Positions 52,927 through 60,898 of a stretch of DNA of 64,000 nt are shown piece by piece. The position numbers and the translations under genes are program-made. The notes under the pieces are model-generated. The model was given only the letters and a program-made list of their open reading frames with translations, was not told where the DNA came from and did no database searches. Position 1 is the first letter of the stretch; each line of letters opens with the position of its first letter. Origin of the DNA: Arcanobacterium wilhelmae (GTDB lineage Bacteria; Actinomycetota; Actinomycetes; Actinomycetales; Actinomycetaceae); assembly GCF_029632765.1 (NCBI RefSeq), contig NZ_CP121247.1, positions 1,488,001-1,552,000 of the forward strand. The letters run 5' to 3'.

Positions 52927-52982
52927 ACGCTAACGAAGTGTGGCCCCGAGGAGGAATCCTCGGGGCCACACTTCGTTAGCGT
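52927..52982. terminator. Very long bidirectional terminator (glgB / TraX-like)
   Basis: A 26-bp perfect stem (52927-52952 with 52957-52982), loop GGAA. The right arm overlaps the last codons and stop of the TraX-like gene, so it lies partly within coding sequence. Confidence 0.93.
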
Positions 52983-53734
52983 CCGAACGCGAGCCACAAC
53001 ACCAAGCAAATCACTGGGTAATAGGCGTAGAACACCCAGCGGGTCCACGTGTGCAGGTATCCGAGTTCGCCGTGGCGGTAGTGCAAGAATGCCACACCGA
53101 TACCCGGTGCGATTCCGGAAACAGCGCCGAAGAAGCCCGCACTCATCATCATCGTGTTCTCGAACCGCTTCAAGAAAGTGAAGATCAGCAGGAAACCGAG
53201 CGTGACGATTCCGATGTTCATGATGACCTGGCGGGTGCCGATACGAAGCAGGAGATCCCACAGCACCGCGGAGACGATCACCGCCGCGAGGATGGCGTAG
53301 CCGGCCGCTCCGCGGCCTTTCGCCCATCGAATCATCACCATCACCACCAGGCCGATCAGAAGCCCCCAGATCGGATTCTGGCTGCTCATATCGAACGCTT
53401 TACCGGAGGTCGAAAGATCATAGGGAACCTCCGTGATCAGCGCGATGAGCAAGAGACGGCCCGCGTAGCCAGCGATGGAACGGGTACGATTGAAGCCTTC
53501 ATACAGTAGCCATGCGTAGATCGGGATACCCACCCACGAGACGATCTCAAACAGCACGAGGCCAGTGAGGCCGCCGAGCTTGTCCTGATTGAACATCGAC
53601 GCGGCGAAGGTGCCCATCGCCGCAGAGAGCGTCATGAAGAACGCGCCAATCACTTTGAGCTTGAATGTGGAAAGCCCCTTCGGGCGCTTCGGGATCTCGC
53701 CGGATCGAACCGAATCGTCTTTAATCAGAGCCAT
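52976..53734 (-). CDS. TraX-family membrane protein
   Basis: Protein of 252 aa from ATG 53734 (GGAAAGGGAGATT upstream). About eight hydrophobic helices are visible, with the TraX-type N-terminal features KLKVIGAFFMTLSAAMGTF and the WVGIPIYAWLLYEGFNRT segment. TraX in F plasmids N-acetylates pilin; chromosomal homologues are widespread membrane acyltransferase-like proteins of unknown substrate. No conjugation genes are nearby, so a conjugative role is not supported. The upstream 53735-53880 shows no gene. Confidence 0.85.
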   Translation of the reverse strand: MALIKDDSVRSGEIPKRPKGLSTFKLKVIGAFFMTLSAAMGTFAASMFNQDKLGGLTGLVLFEIVSWVGIPIYAWLLYEGFNRTRSIAGYAGRLLLIALITEVPYDLSTSGKAFDMSSQNPIWGLLIGLVVMVMIRWAKGRGAAGYAILAAVIVSAVLWDLLLRIGTRQVIMNIGIVTLGFLLIFTFLKRFENTMMMSAGFFGAVSGIAPGIGVAFLHYRHGELGYLHTWTRWVFYAYYPVICLVLWLAFGR

Positions 53735-53880
53735 AATCTCCCTTTCCTTTTGGCCGCACACCATCTTATCCGTTGCACTCCCAGTGCCTCACCTGGTCAC
53801 GCACATCCCCGCGCAGCCGGCATGCCATCAATGTCTCACCAGCTCACCCCACACGCACATTCATCGCCCATGCATACAGC

Positions 53881-53914
53881 GGGGCGGGGAGCACTTGAAA
53901 GTGCTCCCCGCCCC
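53881..53914 (-). terminator. Terminator of the malEFG operon
   Basis: A 15-bp GC-rich stem (53881-53895 with 53900-53914), loop TGAA, lies 37 bp beyond the malG stop. Confidence 0.85.
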
Positions 53915-53951
53915 GAGGTTATACCCAGCGGCATTCACACATGTGTGAGGA

Positions 53952-54866
53952 TCAGCCCTTGACGGAGCCGCCCATCGACTCCTGGTAGAAGCGCTGCATC
54001 AGGATGAACAGGATTGCGATCGGGATCGACACCAGCACAGCGCCGGCAGCGAATCGAGCGTACCAATCCTGGATGTATTCCTTCTGAAGCATCTGCCACA
54101 GACCGAGAGCAACCGTGTAGTTGGTCTGGGTACGGGCGATCACGCGCGCCATGACGAAGTCCAGCCACGGGCCCAGGAAGCTCACGATCGCCTGGTAGAC
54201 GATCATCGGCTTCGCGATCGGGATGATGATCTTGAAGAACACCTGCGTACGAGTACAACCATCGAGGAGGGCCGCCTCATCGAGCGAGGTGGGGATCGTG
54301 TCCATGTAGCCCTTCATCACGTAGAAGCCGGCGCCTGCGCCCGCGGAGTAGACCACGATCAGCGCGAGAACCGTGAGGCCGTCAGAGGTCAGGCCCACTG
54401 CCTTGAGGATGAAGTAGATCGCCGACACGGCCATGATGCCCGGGAACATGCCCAGGATCAGCACAATGTTCATGAACGTGCGGCGCAGGCGGAAGCGAAG
54501 ACGGCTCATCACGTAGGCGACGGACAGAACGAAGAACACGGAGATCACGCACACGAAGATCGAGATGATCAGCGTGTTCATGAACATGCGCGGGAAGTTC
54601 AGCACGTCGGTTTCCGTGAGCAAACCGGTGTAGTTCGCCAGCGAGTAGCTCGTGGGGAAGAACGTGGCGTTGTACGGTGCCGGGTTAGCGTTGAAGGACT
54701 CTGCCACCACCCACACGATCGGGAAGAGCCAGATCACGGCCATCACGGCGAGGAAGATATGCACCGCAATATCGGTGATCATCCGCTTGCGGCGGTAGCC
54801 GCCCTTCGGAGCCTTTGCTACCTTCACATCGGTAGCGGGAGCCTTTTCTTGAAGATGAGTAGCCAT
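53952..54866 (-). CDS. malG: Maltodextrin ABC transporter permease MalG
   Basis: Protein of 304 aa, six-helix inner-membrane permease. The EAA coupling loop appears as DEAALLDGCTRTQVFFKIIIPIAKP, and the C-terminus GSVKG is typical of MalG. Its start overlaps the malF stop by one base (TGATG). A 40-residue cytoplasmic N-terminus rich in Lys precedes the first helix. Confidence 0.94.
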   Translation of the reverse strand: MATHLQEKAPATDVKVAKAPKGGYRRKRMITDIAVHIFLAVMAVIWLFPIVWVVAESFNANPAPYNATFFPTSYSLANYTGLLTETDVLNFPRMFMNTLIISIFVCVISVFFVLSVAYVMSRLRFRLRRTFMNIVLILGMFPGIMAVSAIYFILKAVGLTSDGLTVLALIVVYSAGAGAGFYVMKGYMDTIPTSLDEAALLDGCTRTQVFFKIIIPIAKPMIVYQAIVSFLGPWLDFVMARVIARTQTNYTVALGLWQMLQKEYIQDWYARFAAGAVLVSIPIAILFILMQRFYQESMGGSVKG

Positions 54867-56308
54867 CAGCGGAACGCCTCCTCGTTCTTGTAGGAACCCG
54901 AGTTACGGTAGGTGATCAGCGAGACCACAGCCAGCACGACGAACGTGAGGATACCAATCACGGCGCCGAGGCTGTAATCGTTCTTGTCCACCGTGAGCTT
55001 GTACAACCAGGTAATCAGAAGGTCCGTCTTACCTGCGGAATCGCCGATCGGTACCGGAGCGCCACCAGAGAGCAGGTAAATCACGTTGAAGTTGTTCACG
55101 TTGCCCGTGAACGTGGTGATCAGGTACGGGGTGAGAACGAAGATGATGTAGGGCATCGTGATCTTCGTGAAGATCTGCCACGAGTTTGCACCATCGAGCT
55201 TCGCAGCCTCGTACTGATCCTCCGGGATGTTCTGGAGAATACCGGTGATCTGCATGATGGTGTACGGGATACCAACCCACAGGTTCACCACGATCACGGT
55301 GACTCGCGCCCATGTGGCGTCCGTGAAGAACGGCAATGCGTGATCGATCCAGCCCCAATCGAGGAGAAGTCGGTTGATCGCGCCTTGCGGCTGCAACATC
55401 GTGTTCATCACGAGGAGGGAAACGAACTGCGGCACTGCGATCGACATGGAGAACGCTGCACGCCAGAAGCCCTTACCGCGGGTGGTCTTGCGATTGATGA
55501 GCATTGCCATGAACAGGCCGGCGAAGAAGTTGAGGAACGTTGCGAAGAACGCCCACACCAAGGTCCAGGCAAGAACCGATAGGAAGATCCGCAGGTTCAC
55601 ATCGCCGCCAGCGTTAGAGAACACTGCGCCGAAGGTATCCAGACCAACCCAATCAAAGAGCACCAGGTGCTTGTGATCGTAGTTGGTGAACGCCATCGAG
55701 ATCATGAAGATCAACGGGAGCACCGTGAAGGTCAAGATTCCGAGGGTTGGGAGGAACATCAGTAGCTGATGCGCCTTCGTATCCAGAAGGGTACGGAAAT
55801 CATCCATCGCGCTCATCGAGCGCCCATACTTCTTCTGATCAACTTCGGCCTTGTAGGCGCTGGAAACCGAAACCGTCCACAGGTATGCGAACAGCAAGCA
55901 CAGCACCACGGTGGCCACACCGTAGAGCAGGATCAGCACCGACGAATCACCATCGGTGTACTCCCAATAACCATCCACCAGCACGCGCTTCTGCTCAGAA
56001 TCGCCCAGGCCCGGCAGTGCAGCCAGGTAGGAGAAACCGCTCGTGATCATGTAGGTAATGAAAAGGACTTCCAGTGCAAGAAGCCCAATGCCCTTCACGT
56101 ACTGCTTGTGGACAAGATTTCCGAGGCCGAAAACAACGGCCGAAAGTTTCGTGTAGATGCTCCCCTCGCGCAACGCCTTTGAGACGCGATATGGAGACGG
56201 ACCCACGTAGTCCTTACCGAGCTTCTTGCGAAGCTTCATTTCACGTTTTGAGACCGGGGGCTGAACCTCCGGAACAATATCCTTAGTTTCAGGCGCTACA
56301 TCTAACAT
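54866..56308 (-). CDS. malF: Maltodextrin ABC transporter permease MalF
   Basis: Protein of 480 aa. It has an N-terminal cytoplasmic stretch and two extra helices before the six-helix permease core, as usual for actinobacterial MalF. The EAA loop is YEAAKLDGANSWQIFTKITMP, and NNFNVIYLLSGGAPV is a MalF signature. No large periplasmic P2 loop like that of E. coli MalF is seen. It is coupled to malG. A hairpin separates it from malE. Confidence 0.94.
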   Translation of the reverse strand: MLDVAPETKDIVPEVQPPVSKREMKLRKKLGKDYVGPSPYRVSKALREGSIYTKLSAVVFGLGNLVHKQYVKGIGLLALEVLFITYMITSGFSYLAALPGLGDSEQKRVLVDGYWEYTDGDSSVLILLYGVATVVLCLLFAYLWTVSVSSAYKAEVDQKKYGRSMSAMDDFRTLLDTKAHQLLMFLPTLGILTFTVLPLIFMISMAFTNYDHKHLVLFDWVGLDTFGAVFSNAGGDVNLRIFLSVLAWTLVWAFFATFLNFFAGLFMAMLINRKTTRGKGFWRAAFSMSIAVPQFVSLLVMNTMLQPQGAINRLLLDWGWIDHALPFFTDATWARVTVIVVNLWVGIPYTIMQITGILQNIPEDQYEAAKLDGANSWQIFTKITMPYIIFVLTPYLITTFTGNVNNFNVIYLLSGGAPVPIGDSAGKTDLLITWLYKLTVDKNDYSLGAVIGILTFVVLAVVSLITYRNSGSYKNEEAFR

Positions 56309-56358
56309 GCTCGCCTACCTTCCCTTACTTGGGCCGCTGGGTCGAATGTTTTTCGCGG

Positions 56359-56396
56359 GTGCAGGCCACATCCTCCGTGGAGAATGTGGCCTGCAC
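56359..56396 (-). terminator. Intercistronic hairpin between malE and malF
   Basis: A 13-bp perfect stem (56359-56371 with 56384-56396), 12-nt loop, sits in the malE-malF gap. It probably makes binding protein more abundant than permeases, as in other mal operons. Confidence 0.75.
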
Positions 56397-56429
56397 TCAC
56401 TGATTTATCACACGAGTGATTTCAGGCCG

Positions 56430-57671
56430 TCACTTGGTGACCTTGGCCATCTGCTCCACGAACGGACCGACCTTCTCAGCCGCGTTGGCCGGGGTCACTT
56501 CCTTGTTCACGAGGCCAGCTCCAAGGGCACCTGCCGGCTCCCACCAGCCACCCATGGCGGCGATGGTCGGCTGGAGGATCGAAGCGTTAGCGATCGTATC
56601 CACCTGAGCCTTGGCTGCGAGATCGTCATCCTTGATGTCGCCAGCGAGCGACTTATCGGTGGGGACGATTCCACGCATCTCGTAGTGAGCCTTCTGAGCA
56701 TCCTTCGAACCGAGGAACGCCGCGAACTGCGAAGCAGCCTTGACGTCCTTCGTCTTCGGGTTGTAGGCGATCGCCTTCGAACCAGCGAACGCATCCATCT
56801 GGTAGTCGGTGCCGTCAACCTTGATCATCGGAGGAACAGCTGCAGCGTAGTTCTCGCCGAGGGCTTCCTTCACGTTGGCAGCATCCCAGGTACCCGAGAA
56901 CACCACGTCAACATTGCCGGCCTTGAGAGCGCCGAGGCCCGAGCCGTCCTTGTCGTTGACGAAGTTCGGGTTAGCAACGACGCCTGCGAGGTAAGCGGTG
57001 ACCTTGCCAGCCTTGGCCGGATCGAGCTTGATGCCCTCTTCTGCCTTGGTGCCATCGCCAAAGAACTTCAGATCAGCAGCCTTCGAGTAGAAGGACTGGA
57101 TGTACCATGCGTTGTCGAGCGGGAAGGAAACCTTTGCCTTCTCCAGCATGGTATCGAACGACTTCACATCGTCAGCAGTGAGCTTGGCCTTGTTGTAGTA
57201 CATGAACCAGGTGTTACCGGTGAACGGAACGCCGTAGAGCTTGCCATCGGTGCCGGTGACCGACTTGACCATGACCTCGTCGTTCTGATCGGTGACCTGC
57301 TTGGCCTCGTTCGCGCCGAGCTCGCCGATGGCGCCGGCGTCAATCAGAGTACCGAGCTGATCGTTGGCGAACATGTAGACGTCTGCAGCAGCAGCCGGAT
57401 CCTGCTGGACCGTCTTGCCTGCGTCAGCCTCGGAGACGACGTCGTTCTTCCAGGTGATCTTGTACTCCGGGTGAGCCTTCTCGAAGGCGGCCTGCTGAGC
57501 TGCGAGCCATTCCTTATCTTCCTGAGGCGACCACACCTTGAGGGTGACTGCCTTGGTCTCACCGGACTTCGCTGCGCCACCCTTGTCAGTGGAGCCGCCA
57601 CAAGCCGCGAGGGTTAGAGCCAACGAGAGAGCGCCAACCGTTCCAGCGGCCTTCTTCCAAGTGATCGTCAT
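56430..57671 (-). CDS. malE: Maltose/maltodextrin-binding lipoprotein MalE
   Basis: ATG at 57671, with AAGGAAGATT upstream, gives 413 aa; a longer in-frame extension to 58067 crosses the operator region and is not coding. The lipobox LTLAAC puts the lipidated Cys at 24. The mature protein shows MalE-like motifs: LKVWSPQEDKEWLAAQQAAF, a NDQLGTLIDAGAIGELG segment, and the C-terminal MRGIVPTDKSLAGD. It delivers maltodextrins to MalFG at the outer face of the membrane. The partner ATPase is not in the window. Confidence 0.94.
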   Translation of the reverse strand: MTITWKKAAGTVGALSLALTLAACGGSTDKGGAAKSGETKAVTLKVWSPQEDKEWLAAQQAAFEKAHPEYKITWKNDVVSEADAGKTVQQDPAAAADVYMFANDQLGTLIDAGAIGELGANEAKQVTDQNDEVMVKSVTGTDGKLYGVPFTGNTWFMYYNKAKLTADDVKSFDTMLEKAKVSFPLDNAWYIQSFYSKAADLKFFGDGTKAEEGIKLDPAKAGKVTAYLAGVVANPNFVNDKDGSGLGALKAGNVDVVFSGTWDAANVKEALGENYAAAVPPMIKVDGTDYQMDAFAGSKAIAYNPKTKDVKAASQFAAFLGSKDAQKAHYEMRGIVPTDKSLAGDIKDDDLAAKAQVDTIANASILQPTIAAMGGWWEPAGALGAGLVNKEVTPANAAEKVGPFVEQMAKVTK

Positions 57672-57826
57672 CAATCTTCCTTTCTTCGTGGACCCGCCGC
57701 GCCCCTCAACGCCGAGGGAGATTTCGCTTATGGGCTGATGTTTGACGATTGTTTCTGCGTGCCGGCATCTATGACGTTCCACACGCTTGCCTCTAGTGTA
57801 ACTGCCTGCAACGATCCGTTCAACAC

Positions 57827-57858
57827 TGCAACGCGTTGCAAAATCGCAACGATTTTGC
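57827..57858. promoter_or_regulatory. Overlapping LacI-type operators between malE and GH13 genes
   Basis: TGCAACGCGTTGCA (57827-57840) is a perfect 14-bp palindrome with a central CG, typical of LacI-family sites. It overlaps a second dyad, GCAAAATCG-N3-CGATTTTGC (57838-57858). They lie upstream of malE on one strand and of the GH13 gene on the other. The LacI-type regulator encoded at 59864 is the obvious candidate ligand. The rest of the 434-bp gap shows no gene. Confidence 0.72.
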
Positions 57859-58105
57859 CCCGCCGAAAGTCCCACCGATTTTTCTCCCGAAATCCCGCGC
57901 TTTCCCCTAAAACCGCCCCCGACGTCGGACAAATTTTTCCCGAAAATTTTGCCGCAAACATCCCAAAAGTTTCCACCTGAACGCACCTGCACCAACACGA
58001 ACACACACTCTTTGGAGCCGAGCCCACCCCGACCAACGTCGAACGCCACGACCCAGCCGTCGGGCACGTATCCTTGACCCCGTACGCAAACCCAACGGAG
58101 GAAAA

Positions 58106-59689
58106 ATGGCGCAAAACTACCCCACCCCCGCCTGGATGGACACAGCCGTGTTCTACGAGGTCTACCCGCAGTCGTTCCAAGACTCGAATGGCGACGGGAT
58201 CGGCGATCTGCCCGGCCTCATCTCGCGCCTGGACTACATCCGCTCCCTCGGAGCGAACGCGCTGTGGATCAACCCCTGCTTCGATTCCCCCTTTAAAGAC
58301 GCCGGTTACGACGTGCGCGACTACCGCAAAGTCGCGCCGCGCTACGGAACGAACGACGATCTCATTGCCCTGTTCGACGCCGCCCACGCCCGCGGAATGC
58401 ACGTGATCCTCGATCTCGTGCCCGGCCACACCTCCGAAGAACACGAGTGGTTCACTGCCTCCAAGCGCCCCGAGCGAGGCGAGTTTTCCGACCGTTACAT
58501 CTGGACGAGCACCTGGCTCGACAACGCCGACGGGCTCCCTTTCATTGCAGGTGAAGCCGAACGCGAGGCCACCTACATCCTCAACTTCTTCAAGTCCCAG
58601 CCCGCACTCAACTATGGCTTCGCGCACCCGAAACTGCCGTGGCAGAAGCCAGCGCTGGGCGAAGAGGCCCGCGCGACGGCGGACGCGATGGTCGAGATCA
58701 TGCGATTTTGGCTCTCGCGCGGAGCGGACGGCTTCCGCGTCGACATGGCCGATTCGCTGGTCAAACACGACGACGAAGGCAAGCCGGCAACGATCCAAAC
58801 ATGGAACTACATGTTCGACCAGATCCGCCCCGAGTTCCCGAACGCCGCGTGGGTGTCCGAGTGGGGCCGCCCGGCACAATCGATGGCGGCCGGTTTCGAC
58901 GCCGATTTCTACCTCGACTGGCGCTGGGGCGGAAACCCGAACGGCTACAACATGCTGCTGCGAAACACGGACGATTCGGCTGTTCGCGGGGTGGATTGGA
59001 GCTACTTCAACGCTGATTCTGGCGCGGACATCACGGGATTCCTCGGCGAATACCTGCCCTCGCTCGCCGCAGTGCAGGCTGTGGGCGGCAGCTTCTCGTT
59101 GATCACCTGCAACCACGACACGCTCCGGCTCGCCCCGCGCCTGACCGAGCGCGAGCGGGCCCTCGCTTTCGGTTTCCTCCTCACGATGCCGGGTGCGCCC
59201 TTTATCTACTACGGCGACGAGATCGGAATGCGCTACCGCCGGCTTCCCACGAAGGAAGGCGGATACTCGCGCACCGGCTCGCGCACCCCGATGCAGTGGG
59301 ATTCGTCGCCGCAGGCGGGCTTCACCACCTCGAGCGAGCCGTACCTGCCGGTGGATCCCGACGCCAGTGCCCCCACCGTCGTCTCCGAGATGGCCCGCCC
59401 CGATTCGCTGTGGAACCAGCTCGCCACCCTCCTGAAGTTGCGCGCCGAAACGCCCGCGTTCACCACGACGTCCGCGTTCGACGTCGTGCTCGCCGAGCGT
59501 GGGAACACCCTGTTCGCGTTTACTCGCGGGGAAGACGAGGGACGCCGCCTCGTCGTCGTGAACCCCGGGCGCGAGCCGCACGACGTCGGTGCGCACGGAA
59601 CAACGCAGGTTGAGTACGCGATCGGTTCCGTTTCGCTCGACGGCGACCGCGTGGTTGTCGGTCCGCAATCTTTTGCAGTGCTCGCGTAA
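58106..59689 (+). CDS. GH13 alpha-glucosidase/amylase-family enzyme
   Basis: Protein of 527 aa beginning at ATG 58106 after CGGAGGAAAA. GH13 barrel regions are LDLVPGHTS (region I), GFRVDMADS (nucleophile Asp near 213), WVSEWGRP (Glu near 252) and ITCNHDTLRL (His-Asp near 333). Region I has GH where most alpha-glucosidases have NH (VPNHTS), which may alter specificity. It has no signal peptide, so it acts in the cytoplasm on imported oligosaccharides. It is divergent from malE and followed by the LacI-type regulator. Exact substrate is unassigned. Confidence 0.88.
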   Translation: MAQNYPTPAWMDTAVFYEVYPQSFQDSNGDGIGDLPGLISRLDYIRSLGANALWINPCFDSPFKDAGYDVRDYRKVAPRYGTNDDLIALFDAAHARGMHVILDLVPGHTSEEHEWFTASKRPERGEFSDRYIWTSTWLDNADGLPFIAGEAEREATYILNFFKSQPALNYGFAHPKLPWQKPALGEEARATADAMVEIMRFWLSRGADGFRVDMADSLVKHDDEGKPATIQTWNYMFDQIRPEFPNAAWVSEWGRPAQSMAAGFDADFYLDWRWGGNPNGYNMLLRNTDDSAVRGVDWSYFNADSGADITGFLGEYLPSLAAVQAVGGSFSLITCNHDTLRLAPRLTERERALAFGFLLTMPGAPFIYYGDEIGMRYRRLPTKEGGYSRTGSRTPMQWDSSPQAGFTTSSEPYLPVDPDASAPTVVSEMARPDSLWNQLATLLKLRAETPAFTTTSAFDVVLAERGNTLFAFTRGEDEGRRLVVVNPGREPHDVGAHGTTQVEYAIGSVSLDGDRVVVGPQSFAVLA

Positions 59690-59863
59690 TTTTTGCCAGG
59701 CGGGCGCCGGGCGGTTCGCCGTTCGGCGCCCGTTTTCGCGCTTTGGGGTAAGAAAATTTTCTCTCATGCGATGTGGAAATTTGCATGCCCAACGCGCTAC
59801 CCTAATGAGAGTTGGTGGCGCCAGTGCGCCCACATCTTTCGCAGCGACAAAGGAGTTGCCACA

Positions 59864-60877
59864 ATGTCACGTCGTATCCGTCTGTCGGATCTCGCGCAGC
59901 AGGCGGGAGTATCCACCGCAACTGTTTCGCGCGTGATCAACGGAAAAGATACCGTCGCCCCCGAGACCCGCCAGGCTGTCCTCGAGGCACTGGACCTACT
60001 CGGCTACGAGCGCCCGGAGAAACTCCGCGAGCGCACAGGCGGCCTGATCGGCCTGATCGTTCCCGAGCTGACGAACCCAATCTTCCCCAAATTCGTCCAG
60101 GCGCTTTCCGGTGCGATGACGCTCGCGGGATATACTCCCCTGCTTGGCACTCAAAACGCTGGCGGTGCCACCGAAGATTCACTCACGGCCGCGATCCTCA
60201 CGCACGGCGTTTCGGGTCTCGTGTTCGTCTCCGGCCTACATGCCGATTCCACGGCGAGCCTGGAGCGTTACGAAACGCTTCTTGAGCGCGGTATCCCATT
60301 CGTCACGATTAACGGCGCGAACCCGGCGCTCGATGTGCCCGATTTCTCCACCGACGACGCCGACGCCGTCACCCAAGCCGTGCGTCACCTTGCGCGCCTG
60401 GGGCATACGAAAATTGGCTACGCGTCAGGCCCGCTACGTTTTATCCCATCTGCCGCGAAGCTTGAGGCTTTCACGCAGGTCATGGCGGAGGTCGCGCCCG
60501 GTGAGCCGGTACGAGCCGCACATACGTTGTTTACCGTGGAGGGTGGCCACTCCGCCGCGAAGGCCCTGATCGAGGGCGGCGCTACAGCGATCGTGTGCGC
60601 ATCGGACATCATGGCTCTCGGCGTGATCGATTACTGCGCTGGTGCAGGGTTGTCGATCCCAGGCGATGTTTCAGTGATCGGTTTCGACGATTCGACAATG
60701 ATGCCGCTGGTGAGGCCCGCGCTCACCACAATCCGCCAACCCGTGCAGGCGATCGCCGACGCCGCCGTCGCCACCCTTGTCGGCCGTATCGGCCACCCCG
60801 AAACCCCCATGTTCTCCGCAACATTCAAACCGGAGCTAGTGGTCCGCGAAACCACCGCCCCGCCGTCGGCGAAATAA
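59864..60877 (+). CDS. LacI-family transcriptional regulator (probable maltodextrin repressor)
   Basis: Protein of 337 aa from ATG 59864 (AAAGGAG upstream); the open frame upstream is not conserved. The N-terminal helix-turn-helix is classic: IRLSDLAQQAGVSTATVSRV, followed by hinge helix INGKDTVAPETRQAVLEAL. Residues about 60-330 form a periplasmic-binding-protein-like sensor (GLIVPELTNPIFPKFVQAL). Its setting between two GH13 genes and beside malEFG suggests a MalR-type repressor binding the palindromes at 57827-57858, with a maltodextrin as inducer. It is 21 bp before the next GH13 gene and probably co-transcribed with it. Confidence 0.92.
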   Translation: MSRRIRLSDLAQQAGVSTATVSRVINGKDTVAPETRQAVLEALDLLGYERPEKLRERTGGLIGLIVPELTNPIFPKFVQALSGAMTLAGYTPLLGTQNAGGATEDSLTAAILTHGVSGLVFVSGLHADSTASLERYETLLERGIPFVTINGANPALDVPDFSTDDADAVTQAVRHLARLGHTKIGYASGPLRFIPSAAKLEAFTQVMAEVAPGEPVRAAHTLFTVEGGHSAAKALIEGGATAIVCASDIMALGVIDYCAGAGLSIPGDVSVIGFDDSTMMPLVRPALTTIRQPVQAIADAAVATLVGRIGHPETPMFSATFKPELVVRETTAPPSAK

Positions 60878-60898
60878 CCCACAGGAAGGTAAACGACC

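Noticed and set aside
52976..53734. Conjugative transfer function for the TraX-like gene
   Set aside because: No other tra genes, relaxase or oriT are present; chromosomal TraX homologues are common.
57728..59833. Long minus-strand frame (701 codons) opposite the GH13 gene
   Set aside because: Low-complexity Arg/Val/Gly translation opposite a complete GH13 enzyme, crossing the operator region.
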